Assembly: GCA_037974335.1 (NCBI GenBank)
Contig: CM075760.1
Span: 34,109,609 to 34,173,608 of the forward strand
Reading direction: 5' to 3'
Length of the DNA: 64,000 nucleotides
Origin: Prionace glauca
Taxonomy: Eukaryota; Chordata; Chondrichthyes; Carcharhiniformes; Carcharhinidae
Both the position numbers and the translations under genes were made by a program. This document shows, piece after piece, positions 1 to 11,112 of the stretch. The notes beneath the pieces were generated by a model. It made no database searches and was not told where the DNA came from. It was given only the letters and a program-made list of their open reading frames with translations. Each line of letters starts with the position of its first letter. Within the stretch, counting starts at the first letter, position 1.

Positions 1-3000
1 TTTTGGGCCTCATCAATGTGACAGGCATAGATGGCTGTCTCATAGAAACTTAGAAACGTAAAAGATCATAGCAGGAGGAGGCCATTCGGCCCTTTGAGCC
101 TGCTTTGCCCTTCAGTATGATCATGGCTGATCGCCCAACTCAATGGCCCGGTCCTCCTTTCTCCCCAAAACCTTTGATCCCATTCGCTCTAAGTGTTATA
201 TCTAGCCACTTCTTGAATACATTCAATGTTTTGGCATCTACTATTTCCTGTGGTAATGAATTCCACAGGCTCGCCACTCTTTGGTGAAGGAATATCTCTT
301 CACCACCGTCCTAAATGGTTTGCCACAAATCCTCAGACTGTGACCCCTTGTTCTGGACACCTCCACCATCAGGAATATCCTCCCTGCATCTACCCTGACT
401 TGTCCTGTTAGAATTTTGTAAGTCTCTATAAGATCCCCCCTCATTCGGCTGAACTCCAGCTAAAAGAGTCCTAACCTCCTTAATCTCTCCTCATACATCA
501 GCTCCGCCATCCCCGGATTCAGCCTGGTAAAGCTTCACTGCAGTCCATCGAGAGCAAACACATCACAGAGATATAGAAAAGCTACAGCACAAACAGGACG
601 TTCGGCCCACAAGTTGCGCCGATCTTATCTCTACCTCTGGGCTTACCTATAACCCTCAATCCTATTAAGTCCAATGTACTCATCCAGAAGTCTCTTAAAA
701 GACCCTTCCTAGAAAAGGAGACCAAAACTGCACACAATATTCTCGGTGCGGCCTCACCAAGTCCCTGTATAATTGCAATGACAATCCCTGCTCCTGTACT
801 CAAAACCTCTCGCAATGAAGGCCAACACGCCATTTGCCTTCTTTACTGCCTGCTGCACCTGCATGCCTAACTTCAGCGACTGTTGAATAAGAACATCCAG
901 ATCTCCATGCAAACTCTCCTCCCCTAATTTATAGCCATTCTGGTAGTAATCTACCTTCTTGTTTTTGCTTCCAAAGTGAATAACCTCACGTTTATCAGAT
1001 TATACTGCATCTACCATTGATCTGACAACTCACACAACCTGTCCAGATCAGGCTGAAGGATCTCTGCACCTTCGTCACAGCTCACCCTCCCATCCAACTC
1101 GATACCATCTGCAAATCTTGACTTGTTATATTTTGTTCCCTCGTCCAAATTACGAATATACATTGTGAATAGCTGGCGTCCCAATACCGATCACTCCAAG
1201 AGATACTGCCTGCCAATTTGTAAATGACCTATTAATTCCTACTCTTTATTTCCTCTCTGTCAATCAGTTTTCTGTTGATCTAAGTGCACTTCCCCCAATT
1301 CCATGCAATTTCAATTTGCCTGATAATCTCTTTTGTGGGACATTGTCAAACGATTTCTTAAAGTCCAAATGTACCACATCGACTGGCTCCCTCTTGCCAA
1401 CCCTATTCCGTACATCTTCAAATAATTCCAACAGATCTGTCAAGCATGATTTCCCCTTCATAAATCCATGCTGAGTCTGTCTGATCCTGCCACTGCTTTC
1501 AAAATACTCCGCTATAAGTAATTGATAATGGATTCGAGAATTTTCCCCTCTATTGATGTTAGGCTTAGTGGTCTATAAATTCCTGTTTTCTCTCTACCTC
1601 CTTTTTCGAATATTGGAAAAACATTAGCTACCCTCCAATTTGCAGGGATGGTTCCAGAGTCTATATAATCCCTGAAGATTACCATTAATGCATGCACTAT
1701 TCCTAGAGCCACTTCTGGGATGAACTCTGGGATGTAGATAACCAGACCCTGGGGATTTATCCACATTCAATCTCATCAATTTTCCCAGCAACATTTCTCT
1801 ACTAATGTTGATCTCGCTCAGTTCTTACCTCTCACTTAATTTTGCATTCTTCAACATTTCTGGTTTCTGATTTGTGTCCTTATTTGTAAAGATAGAACAA
1901 ATGCATGTATTCAGCTGGTCAGCCATTTCTTTTTCTCCTATTATACATTCCCTCGTCTCTGTCTGTAGGGGTTCTACATTTAGTTTCAGTCTTTATGTTC
2001 CCTGCAACCTTACTTTTGGACTGTATCTTCCCCTTGTTAATCAATCCCTTCGCACTTCTTTGCTGAATTCTAAACTTCTCCCAATCCTTAGACTCATTAT
2101 TGTTCTTGGCGAATCTATATGCTTCTTCCTTGAGTCGGATACTATCTCCAATTCCCCTTGTAAGCCATGGATTGGCGCTCTTCCCATATTGCTTTTGTGC
2201 CAAATAGGAATAAACAGTTGCTGCAATTCCCCAATGCGTTCCTTGAATGTTTGCCGTTGCCTATCCATTGTCATCTCTTTAAGTAAGTCTCCTCAATCTA
2301 TGAAGGCTAAATCAAGCCTTGTATCTTTATAGTCTCCTTTATTAAGATTCAGCACAGTAGTCTCTGAGTCAACTACTTCACTCTCCATCTTGATAAAAAA
2401 AATTCTCTCATGTTATGTTCACTCATTCCCAAGGGGTCTCCCACAGCTAGCTTGGCAATTATTACCTTCTCATGACACAGTACCCAGTCTAAGGTGACCT
2501 GTTCCCTACTTGGTTGCTTTACATATTGGTCAGGGAAACCATCCTGTATCCACTCCAGGAATTCCTCGTCTGTGGCATTGTGGCTAATTTGATTTGCTCA
2601 ATCAATGTGCAGATTGAAATCACCCTTGATCACTCATATTCCCTCACCACATGCGTCACCAATTTTGTGTTTAATGCCATTTCCAAAATCACCACTGCAA
2701 TTTCACAATATATGTGACTGATGTTTTCTGGCCCTTGGTATCTCTCAACTCTATAATGTATAGATTCCACATTATCAGAGCTAACATCATCTCTCACCGG
2801 CGTGTTAATTTCCTCTTTAACCAGCAGTGCCACTCCACCACCTTTTCCTTTATGCCTGTCCTTCCTAAATACTGAATAACCTGGGACATTCAATTCCCAT
2901 CCCTGGTCACCCTGCAGCCATGACTAAGTAATCCCAATTATATTGCACCCATTTACATCTGTCTGCTTGATTAGTTCATCCACATTATTGCAAATGCTCC

Positions 3001-3215
3001 GCACATTAAGGCACAGCGCCTTTAAGCTTGCCTTTTTAACATTGATTATCTCTTTTCCAGTATTCTTCTCTCCAGCCCTGTTTGAAGTTTGCCTTTGGTT
3101 TCTCTGCCGATCATTTTTCTTATTTCTTTTTCTAACTCTTGTTTTTGTCCTTGTTCCCTCTTTCTCTGATTCCTTACATAGGTTCCCAACCACCTGGCAT
3201 ACTAGTTACATTGGT
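1..3215 (-). mobile_element. Old CR1-like LINE, reversed, most of ORF2
   Basis: This is a decayed CR1-type non-LTR retrotransposon read on the minus strand, with its 3' end at about position 42 (the first bases of the window are flank) and its 5' break near 3215. Minus-strand reading gives the endonuclease start (LNVRSICNNVDEL, 2924-3193), a middle endonuclease piece (YSVFRKDRHKGKGGGVALL, 2630-2893) and reverse transcriptase pieces (YRPLSLTSIEGKILE, 1512-1766; LDFKKSFDNVPQKRL, 1264-1461). The 3' end resembles other CR1 tails in the window, with a phrase on the plus strand of the type ggccattcggccc. Several frames are needed to follow ORF2, so the copy is dead. It ends about 1.1 kb upstream of the first J segment. 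Confidence 0.8.
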
Positions 3216-3229
3216 TGACCTTGCATCAG

Positions 3230-3560
3230 TATGAGGTGGTGAAACTGGGAGGAGGCGATGGTTTAGTGATGTTGTCGCTCGATTATTAACACAGGAAATC
3301 AACAAGTTTTCTGGGTTCAAGTCCCACCATGGCAGATGACCGAATTTGAATTCAATAATCTGGAATTAAGAATCTACTGTCGATGATGAAAACCAGTATT
3401 AGAAAAACCCATCTGGTTGATTAATGTCCTTTAGAGAAATAAATCTGCCATTCTTATCTGATCTGGCCTGTATGTGCAATTTAGTTGACTCTCAAGGGCA
3501 ATTGGGAATGGGTAATAAATTCTGGCCAGCCAACGGTGCCCATGGCCCACAAATGAATGA
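3230..3560 (+). mobile_element. tRNA-derived SINE with aataaa-type tail
   Basis: A roughly 330-bp element starts with a tRNA-like promoter region (box B match ggttcaagtcc near 3313) and ends with the tail ggcaattgggaatgggtaata followed by an A-rich run. The same family recurs at 60745-61085 (+), and reversed at 13300-13620 and 30735-31005. The tail matches the 3' end of the LINE at 13.75-15.79 kb, which suggests that this LINE supplied the mobilising enzyme. I know this repeat as common in sharks but cannot give it a reliable database name. Confidence 0.7.
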
Positions 3561-3870
3561 AAAAAAATCTCTTTTGGAAATGAGCCTGCGTAACTGTTGA
3601 TTCAACTAAGCATCTTTCAGACTCAGTAGTTCTGTTTACCTCTTCGGAATCTAACAGGATTATGACAATAAGAACAGATAATACTGGGAAAAACCACAAC
3701 AGGTCAGGCAGTATCTGTAAGGAGAGAAAGCTATCCGTTGAATTGTATTTATTTTCTGCCAGCTGTTGAGGCGTCACTGGCAAGGCCATGTTGCAAATTT
3801 CTGTTAAGCCATTTCAGAGATTGGCAGAGCAGGCGCAAAGTGCTGAATAGTCTTCCCTGGTTCCTATGTT
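3561..3870. other. Gene-free stretch with a fold-back repeat fragment
   Basis: No gene is visible. About 45 bp near 3690-3735 match one arm of the fold-back repeat found whole at 31066-31300. I looked here for D segments (a 12-signal on the left and a 23-signal on the right) and found none. Confidence 0.5.
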
Positions 3871-4056
3871 ACCTAACAAAGGTAGTAATCAGTAATCTCT
3901 AAACTGTCTGTGCTTTATATGCTCTGTCTGAGGCCAGAACTCTCCATTCACCTGACGAAGAGGCAGTCCCCTCGCAAGCTTGTGAGAATATTATCAAATA
4001 AATAGGTTGGACTAAAACCTGGTGTTGTCAGACTTTTTACTGTACCTAACAAAGGT
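3871..4056 (+). mobile_element. Truncated short retroelement with 13-bp target-site duplication
   Basis: The inserted piece is 3884-4043. It is bracketed by a perfect direct repeat acctaacaaaggt at 3871-3883 and 4044-4056, the usual mark of target-primed insertion. Its 3' half (cacctgacgaag, then a gcaagcttgtg-like motif, then aataaataggttggac) is the same family as the longer copy at 36684-37069, so this copy is cut at its 5' end. It sits about 250 bp upstream of the first J recombination signal. Confidence 0.8.
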
Positions 4057-4307
4057 TCAGAGGCAAAAATATATTTATTACAGAGGGAGGATGTGGATGG
4101 CTATATTTGACCAGTGTCTACTTTGGCTCATAAATTCTTCACTTTGATACAATCTTCGAGCATGAAAGGAGGCTACTTGGCCCATTTTGCTGTGATGGTG
4201 GGGAGGGGGAAGATATGCAATATCTGTTACCTGCAGCGAATCAGTGACTGTCCACATTTGTCTTTGCCGTGAATTGTCTGAAATCTGAAACGGCTCTCTC
4301 AATAGAA

Positions 4308-4335
4308 GGTTTCTGTCTGAGCAATTGTTACTGTG
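4308..4335 (+). other. 12-spacer recombination signal of J segment 1
   Basis: The nonamer ggtttctgt (4308-4316), a 12-bp spacer (4317-4328) and the heptamer tactgtg (4329-4335) lie directly before the J coding sequence. The heptamer differs from the consensus cactgtg only at its first base. A 12-bp spacer is the expected type for TRA and TRD J segments. Confidence 0.9.
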
Positions 4336-4385
4336 CTATGAAAAGCTAACGTTCGGCAGCGGCACCCAGGTGACAGTTGTACCAA
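4336..4385 (+). CDS. T-cell receptor J segment 1 (probably TRDJ)
   Basis: This 50-bp segment encodes the C-terminal strand of a T-cell receptor variable domain. It reads YEKLTFGSGTQVTVVP, with the FGxG motif of J regions at 4352-4363. A 12-spacer recombination signal abuts its 5' end, and a splice donor gtgagt starts at 4386. It ends in phase 1, leaving one A that joins the first two bases of TRDC exon 1 to give a lysine codon. It is assigned to TRD because the next downstream constant gene is TRDC and because no TRAC is visible. A TRA J is unlikely from position. It looks functional. Confidence 0.9.
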
Positions 4386-5118
4386 GTGAGTATGAAGTCA
4401 GTGTGTTTTTATTCTTTCACTCCACGTCGTCTTTGTGATCTAGTTTTCTGTTGTAAGTAGTCTCGTCAAGTTAGGCAGAGTGCCAATATAACATGTGGCA
4501 TGCAGACGAAGGGATTGCACGGTTTTAAGTCAGTTTTGATCTCGCTCAGCTTACCCAGGCATTAGAGGTCCATGGGATAGGAGTTGGAACTGCACGCCTC
4601 AGTAATGTTTTATTGAACTGAGAAGCAGATTTGTGTCCTGTTAATAGGAAGATTCCATCCAGAGAGTTGACCAAAAAGAGAGAGGGGAGATGAAAAAGCA
4701 TCATTGTTCTGTTTAAACCTTTGTAATTGTGAATTATTTTATTCTCTTGGTGGAAAGGAAATTCTCCTCCTATCAGTCCTATATCCATTGACTGTGAACC
4801 CGGTTCTGGACCCTACAGCCATTCAGCATCTATCCTGTCTAATCCTGCATTATGGGTTTTAATGAAATCTTCCCCTCCTGCCTCCCTTCTTCTGAATGCC
4901 AGACAATAAAATCCTAACCGACTCAATATCCCCTCATGTGCATTCCTGCCATCCCTGAATTTGTCGCTGCGCTCCCTCTTTAGCAAGAACATCCTTCCTC
5001 GGATATTGTCCTGCATATGTTTCTGGAGGTAATAATGAACCGGCTGTGGAAGCAAATCGAATCTCAAAAACCTTAGCATGAAAAACAATCCTTACCTTGC
5101 TATTCATGTGGGTTATGT
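4386..5118. other. Interval between J segments with old LINE remnant
   Basis: No gene is seen. About 4795-5060 is a diverged minus-strand CR1 3' region (phrases such as agcaagaacatccttcctcggat recur in other copies). The rest is unremarkable single-copy-looking sequence. Confidence 0.55.
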
Positions 5119-5146
5119 CGATTTTGCACCATCTGGTATCACTGTG
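5119..5146 (+). other. 12-spacer recombination signal of J segment 2
   Basis: A perfect heptamer cactgtg (5140-5146) is preceded by a 12-bp spacer (5128-5139) and a weak nonamer cgattttgc (5119-5127), which matches 6 of 9 consensus bases and keeps the T run. The heptamer is better, and the nonamer worse, than in J segment 1. Confidence 0.8.
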
Positions 5147-5206
5147 CAACCTATGCAATCAGAAAGCTTATCTTTGGCAGTGGAACTAAACTCACTGTAG
5201 AACCCA
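5147..5206 (+). CDS. T-cell receptor J segment 2 (probably TRDJ)
   Basis: A 60-bp J segment that reads TYAIRKLIFGSGTKLTVEP, with FGSG at 5173-5184. It follows its recombination signal directly, and a good splice donor gtaagt begins at 5207. As in J segment 1 the exon ends in phase 1 with an A, so both J segments splice in frame to TRDC exon 1 and create the same lysine at the junction. It is longer than J segment 1 at its 5' end, so it would add a few residues to CDR3. It appears intact. Confidence 0.9.
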
Positions 5207-6900
5207 GTAAGTGAAACGATTCTCTGCATTTTGTGTCTGGTTATAGTTTAAGAAAGTAATTTCAGATTCTAACACACCTGTAATGAATCTTTGTCCCGTA
5301 ATAGTACTGTTGAATTGATGGGAGGGGCAGGGGACGAGTGAAAAATTAAAATGTCTCTGACAACTCTGCTTTAGAATTGACAAACAGTAAATTATTAGGC
5401 TCCTACAACGATGGAGGAGACCATTAGGCCTACCGCTCTTGCTTCGGGAACAGCAGAATCATCGTCATTGAGTTTTACAGAACAGGAAGATACCCTGCGG
5501 CCCACTGTGCCTGCTCTAGCCATTAAACCCCTATCTATTCCAATCGCATTTTTCAGCACTTGGTTGTAGCCTTGAATGCTACGGCATAAATAATCTTGGA
5601 CTTGCATGCCAAGGTCCCTCTGGTCCTCTGCATTTTCTCGCGTCCTACAGTTCATTGTTCATTCCCTTGCCTTGTTACCCCTCGCAAAATGCATCACCTC
5701 ACACTTCTCAGGTTTAAATTCTGTTTGGTCTACCTCTCTGACTATCTCTCCAATTTCGCCCTGCAACCTTTGCAAGTCAGTGACATTTAATCTCACACGA
5801 AAAGTATGCGTGCATCCTTGGCTTGACTTAGTCTGAAATTTGTATACAGCGATCCCGAAATAATGCAAATTAAATGCCTTTCTTCTGTCCTCTGCGAAGT
5901 AAATATGATTCAGCTTCTGCAATGACAAGTTTCTGTCTTGGAAATTATTCCTGCACATGTACTAATCACGAAAGTGAGACACCCAGACTCAGCAGTGAAA
6001 TATGTGACCAGTAAGGATAAGCTTACTTAATGTCATTACCTGCTGTGTGATGGACAGGAAGCCGGCATCATGTGGGAAGGCAGTTGAGGACATTGCACCG
6101 ATATAATGAATTTGCGCAGCTCCTCCTAAATTTTCAGTGTCCAGTTTTTGTAGCTCCAGTCCTTAGTGATGTCATATTGGACTAAAAAAGCATAATTTTA
6201 TGTTTCTTTCTTGGATGTGGGCATTCCAAATTGCCCACTGGACAATTTCAGATTCCAAGGAATTGCTTCTTGGATCCAAACCACTGACGGCACATTTCCT
6301 TCCCCAAAGGACATTGTTGATCGGAATGGGCATTTACAATCCATGGTAGAAGTCTTGGCAATAGTAAAATCACTTCTTTCATCCAAATCATTATGTATAT
6401 TGTAAATTATTGTGGCCTGAGGATTGACCGCTGAGGCATTCACTTGTAACAGATTGTTATCCTGAAAATGTTCCTCTTATCCCAACTCTCTGTATCCTAT
6501 CGATTAGCCAATCCTCTATCCATGTGAATATATTACTCCAAAAAGCACGAGCTCTGAATTAGCCCTTTGCCCGAAATCTAATTCAAAGCTTTTGCTGCCA
6601 ATCATTGAACGGCAATGCCTTTTTAGGCCATTCGTCGATAGTTGTCTTACTGGAGGCTACTCTTCGATCAATTTATCTGAAATTACTCCAAGTGCTGGGG
6701 TGGGAATTGAACCCATTTCTTCAGGGAAATTAGCCTGAGTCTCTGTTCTGCTAATCCAATAACATTGCCCTTTCGCTGCAACCATCCCATAATGCTGCAT
6801 GAAGAATGTTTAGTGACAGTTTCAATCAAAAGTTTGTTAGAGTCAGATATCACTATGATTAATTTCGTCTTGTGAGCTTTGTGAAAGAATTAATATTCAG
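5207..6900. other. J-C intron, repeat remnants
   Basis: Start of the intron between the J segments and TRDC. About 5400-5790 holds minus-strand CR1 remnants (5659-5958 reads FKPEKCEVMHFA, the reverse transcriptase C-terminal region). About 6205-6345 is a weak reversed tRNA-SINE piece, and 6410-6640 is another reversed LINE scrap. I see no further J segment. Confidence 0.5.
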
Positions 6901-6919
6901 TGCCATCAGCCAACACTTT

Positions 6920-7440
6920 CCTTCATAGACATATATAATATAGAGAAAGAGAAAATAGGAGCTCGAGTCGGCCATTCGACACTTAGACCCTGCTCTGCCA
7001 CTCGACACGACAGTGGCTGACCCTGTAACGCAACACCACACTAGCCCTCTCCTTATAATTCTTGACGCCTTTAGAGTATAGTAATATATTTCCTTTTAAA
7101 ATGTACTCTTGATTTCGCATCCACAAACTTCTGTGGTAGAGAATTATAACCCTGAACACTGAAACTTTGATCCCTTTTTCTAGACCCCACCCCGCCAAAG
7201 GAAACAACATCCCTGCATCCCGTCTGCTCATCCCTGCTAAAATTATATATATTTCAATGACATTGCCTCTCATGTTCTAAACTCCAGGTGAACACAGATG
7301 CAGTCGCCTCTCCTAAAGTGACAATTCTTCCATTCCAAGAATCAGTCTACTGTACTTCTTTTCTGCATTCTTTCTATTGCAAGTGTATTCTTTCTTCGAT
7401 AAGGAGACCAAAACTGCACACAATATTGGCTTTCATCAAA
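6920..7440 (-). mobile_element. CR1-like LINE 3' fragment, reversed
   Basis: The minus strand gives the C-terminal end of ORF2 (pieces such as RMRGNVIEIYIILAG and a KYLK-like tail region) and the CR1 3' untranslated end. On the plus strand it begins with a ggccattcgacac phrase and ends near aaaactgcacacaatattgg. It is an old 5'-truncated copy with several frame breaks. Confidence 0.65.
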
Positions 7441-8200
7441 AAAGGGTTGGATTTAGGAAATGCCTTAATGGAGGAAAGTGAGATATTAAGAGGCAAAATG
7501 TTTCCTCATTTCGCCCCTGAAAGTCTTAAACATTAAACATCGTTTAAAAACCAATTTTCTGAAATCTTGGACTCCCCAACCAGTAGCAAATGTTCCTGAT
7601 TATCAAACTTCTCCGTTTGGGAATGATCAAGTCACTCCTTAACTAAGTTCCAGCGTTTTAGAGTTAAACACCATTTACACTGTTCAACGGGCATTCTGAA
7701 CAGATATACAGTTGACAGAGTAAAATGTCTTCTCCTCCTGCTCTGTTCAAGGAATTTTTAAATGCTGATTTTTAATTTTATGTAAAACAGAATATAAATC
7801 TGATTGTCGGTTCTGATTGCAGACTCCTCTTTATTTCAGTCATTGATCTCAGATCTTCACATTGAAACATAAATATTAAGCTCCGAATATATTTTTCGGT
7901 GTCTCACTGTTTGCGCATAAAGACTTTCGTTGATTAATCCTTACTCTTAGCATATGGACATTTATAAACAATATGATTCATTGAATTTTAATTCTAAGGT
8001 GCATTAACTTACATTTCCCTGCACTGAAAACATCCACTAGTTTTATCCATTCACAAAATATTAATATTTCTTTGCAAATTGATGCTTCCAGCTACGCTAC
8101 TTACAATGCCGTTTTTGTGTCATTTGCAAACTAACATATTCAGCATTCAATCACATTCTATCGCATTGTCTTAATAAATGCAACTGAACTGCATATCATC
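7441..8200. other. AT-rich intron stretch without a gene
   Basis: No ORF of interest, J segment or recombination signal is seen. About 7990-8160 resembles a strongly decayed reversed LINE reverse transcriptase region. The rest, 7441-7990, is one of the few intron parts without an obvious repeat. Confidence 0.45.
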
Positions 8201-9400
8201 CGGTAAAGGTACATGTGTGTGTTTGTGTTTGTGTGTTTATGCGGGAGTGTGTTTGTACGCCTGCATGCCTGTATGTCCATACCTGTCTGTGTGAGTATCT
8301 GCGGCATATATATGTATTCAAATCTCGAAGCAGAATAGGAGCAGGTATGGCAATTTAGCCCATCGATACTGACCGAATATTCAAACTGATCATGCACACT
8401 CACACACGTGCACACACGCACATGAATATTTTGTTACACACAAATGTAACATTTGCCTTCCTCATTGTTTTCTGTGCCTGCATGCTAGCTTTTAGTTACC
8501 AGGTCTCCGTGGAAGTCACCTCTTTTCAACTTCGCATCATGTGGGAAATACTCTATATATCTTTGTTTTTTCCAACTAAAGGGGATAACTTCATACTTAG
8601 TCACTTCTTATCCCATCTGCAATGTCGTTGCACATTCACTCAGCTTGTCCAAATTCCCTTGAAACCCCCATTGCATCCTCCTCTCCATTTTTTCTTTGTC
8701 ATTAGCAAGGTTTGAACTATTTCATTTGGTCCCCACATCAAGTTTCTGCGTGTGTTTCAGTGTCTGTATTTGTTTCTGGGAATGTCTGTCTCTCAATACT
8801 TCAGCCTGTGTGTCTCTGGGTGTCTCTGGATATGTGTGTATGTCTGTGTGTGTGTGTGCGGGTGTTGTTTGTGTGTGTGTATGCCTGTGTGCCTATATGT
8901 CTGTGCTTGTCTTCCTGAGTGCCTATGGCATGCAAATGTACTTCATTCTTAAGGGCAGGAGTAGGCCATTTGGCCCACAAATAATGCTCCAACATTCAAA
9001 CAGACCGTGGTGCACACACACACACACACACACACACACGTGTACACTCATATTCCTATTTTATTAAATAAATATGTAGCATTTGTCTTCCACGTGTCTT
9101 GCTGTGCCTACATTCTAGATTTTAGTGACCCGTGAACAAGGACATTCTCTGGCAACAACTCTGCCCAATCTCGCACCGCTTAGGATCTACTCTGCCTTTC
9201 TGACGTTTTTTTTCCTGCCAGAGTGGATAATTTCACACATATTCAGTTTTTATTCCATCTGCCATGTTATTGCCCATTGACTCAGCCTGCCTCAATCCCC
9301 TTCGAATCACCCATGTATCCTTCTCACCATTAGATGTGCGTCATCAGCAAGATTGGAAATATTTTATTCGGTCCACAAATCTAGTCTGTCTGTGTTTTAG
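8200..9400. repeat. Two tandem copies of a GT/CA-bracketed module
   Basis: Two diverged modules of roughly 550-650 bp follow each other (about 8200-8755 and 8756-9400). Each has a GT-rich tract, a unique core (in copy 2 catgcaaatgtacttcattc, then aataatgctcca), a CA tract (9013-9040 in copy 2) and a reversed LINE-like end. A third, partial copy is at 10841-11112. ORFs reading through the tracts are simple-sequence artefacts. The whole array sits in the J-C intron of TRD. Confidence 0.7.
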
Positions 9401-9401
9401 A

Positions 9402-10455
9402 ACATAAGAACGTAAGAAATAGGAGCAGGACTAGGTCATCTAGCCCCTCAAGCCTGCCCCGCCATTCAATAAGATCATGGCTGATCTGAAGTGGCTCAGT
9501 TCCACTTTCCCGCTTTCTCCCCATAACCCTTAATCCCCCTGCCTACCAAAAACCTATCTACTCGCGTCTTAAATATATTCAGCGAGGCAGCCTCCACCAC
9601 TTCAATGGACAGAGAATTCCAGAGATTCACCACCCTTTGAGTGAAGAAGTTCCTCCTCAACTCCGTTCTAAACTGCAGCCACCCCCCCCCCCCACCCCCT
9701 TATCTTGAGGCTGTGCCCTCTAGCCCTGCTGTCCTTTCTGAGCGGGAAGAACCTCTCCACCTCGACCCTATCCATCCCCTTCATCATCTTATACGTCTCA
9801 ATAAGATCCCCCCTCATCCTTCTAAATTTCAACGAGTACAAGCCCAGTCGATTCAGCCTCTCTTCATAATTCAATGCCCTCAACTCCGGTATCAGCCAAG
9901 TGAACCTCGTCTGCACTCCCTCAAGGCCAAAATATCCTTGCGTAAGTGCGGCAACCAAAACTGCACAAAATACTCCAGCTGCGGCCTCACCAGTGCCATG
10001 TACAGTTGCAGCAAGACCTCCCTACTTTTATATTCAATCCCCCTCAATATGAAGGCCAGCATCCCATTTGCCTTCCTGATCACCTGCTGCACCTGAAGGC
10101 TGGGTTTTTGCGACTCATGCACAAGGACCCCCAGGTCCCTCTGCATCGTAGCATGTTGCAGCTTTTCGCCCTTGAAATAGTAGTCCCTCCTACTATTATT
10201 CCTGCCAAAGTGGATAACCTCACACTTGCCAACATTGAATTCCATCTGCCAGGTCCTCACCCACTCGATCAGCCGATCTAGATCCCTCTGCAGACTTTCT
10301 ACACCCTCTGCCCACAATTTACTTTTCCATTTATCTTTGTGTCATCAGCAAATTTCGACACCCTACACTCAGCTCACTCCTCCAGATCGTTTATGTAAAT
10401 GGTAAATAGCTGAGGCCCAGCACCGATGCCTGGGGCACTCCACTAGTCACCAACA
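9402..10455 (-). mobile_element. Young-subfamily CR1 LINE, 5'-truncated, reversed
   Basis: A 1.05-kb CR1 copy on the minus strand. Its 3' end is at the left (gaacataagaacgtaagaa, the reversed octamer-type CR1 tail). ORF2 C-terminal sequence includes WQMEFNVGKCEVIHFG and QRDLGVLVHESQKPSLQVQ (9892-10317), nearly the same as in the copy at 22.45-26.43 kb. The 5' break falls at the reverse transcriptase region ahead of the FADD motif. It was inserted into the GT-rich module array: similar gtgtttag-type sequence flanks both ends. The ORF carries frame breaks. Confidence 0.85.
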
Positions 10456-10551
10456 AGTTTGTGTTTAGTTCTGGCGTGTGTGTCTCTCAATGTCTCAATG
10501 TGTCTGTTTGTGTATCTGGGTATGACTGCCTCGAAATGCATGTGTATGTGT
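10456..10551. repeat. GT-rich module segment between two CR1 insertions
   Basis: A short piece of the GT-rich module (tgtctctcaatgtctc) that links the two CR1 insertions on either side. It aligns with the start of the second module near 8790. Confidence 0.55.
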
Positions 10552-10840
10552 CATAGAGCCATAGAATCAAAGGCTTACAACATGGAAACAGGGCTTTGGC
10601 CCTTGTTTGGCACTTGTTCATGTTGCCCTTTTTATAAAGCCCTGAGCTAGTTCCAATTGCCCGCATTTGGCCCATATCCCTCTATTCCCATCTTACCCAT
10701 GTAACTATCTAAATGCTTTTTAAAAGGCAAAATTATACCCATCTCTACAAATACCACTGGCAATTTGTTCAAACATTCACCACCCACTGTGTGAAAAAAA
10801 TGCCCTCTCTGCCTCTCACCTTAAACCTATGCCCTCTAGT
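10552..10840 (-). mobile_element. CR1-like LINE 3' end, second subfamily, reversed
   Basis: About 290 bp of a different CR1 subfamily. On the plus strand it starts catagagccatagaatc and runs to tatgccctctagt. Only the end of ORF2 and the 3' untranslated region remain. It too interrupts the GT-rich module. Confidence 0.7.
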
Positions 10841-11040
10841 CACTCTCAATACCTCAAGTCTGTTTGTCTCTGTGTGTCTCTAGATCTGTATGTGTGTGTG
10901 TACGCCTGTGTGCCTGTTTGTCTACACTTGTCTTTGTGGGTGTCGATGGCGTGCAAATGTACTTCATTCTCAAGGAGCATAAGAGCAGGAGGATGCCATT
11001 TGGGCGACAAATAATGCTCCAGGATTCAAGCAGATCATGG

Positions 11041-11071
<31 letters not shown>

Positions 11072-11112
11072 GAGTACACTCATACTCCTACTTTGTTAGA
11101 CAAATATGCAGC
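10841..11112. repeat. Third, partial GT/CA module
   Basis: This repeats the module core seen at 8900-9085: cgtgcaaatgtacttcattc, then gacaaataatgctcca, a CA tract (11045-11071) and tacactcatactcctac. It is cut on the right by the next LINE. Confidence 0.7.

Noticed and set aside
3561-4300. D segments upstream of the J segments
   Set aside because: No pair of a 12-signal and a 23-signal around a short core was found by eye. D segments may lie left of the window.
8696-9067. Cysteine- and valine-rich ORFs in GT/CA tracts (also 37.4-38.1 and 40.5-41.6 kb)
   Set aside because: They arise from simple-sequence composition and occur in several frames on both strands.
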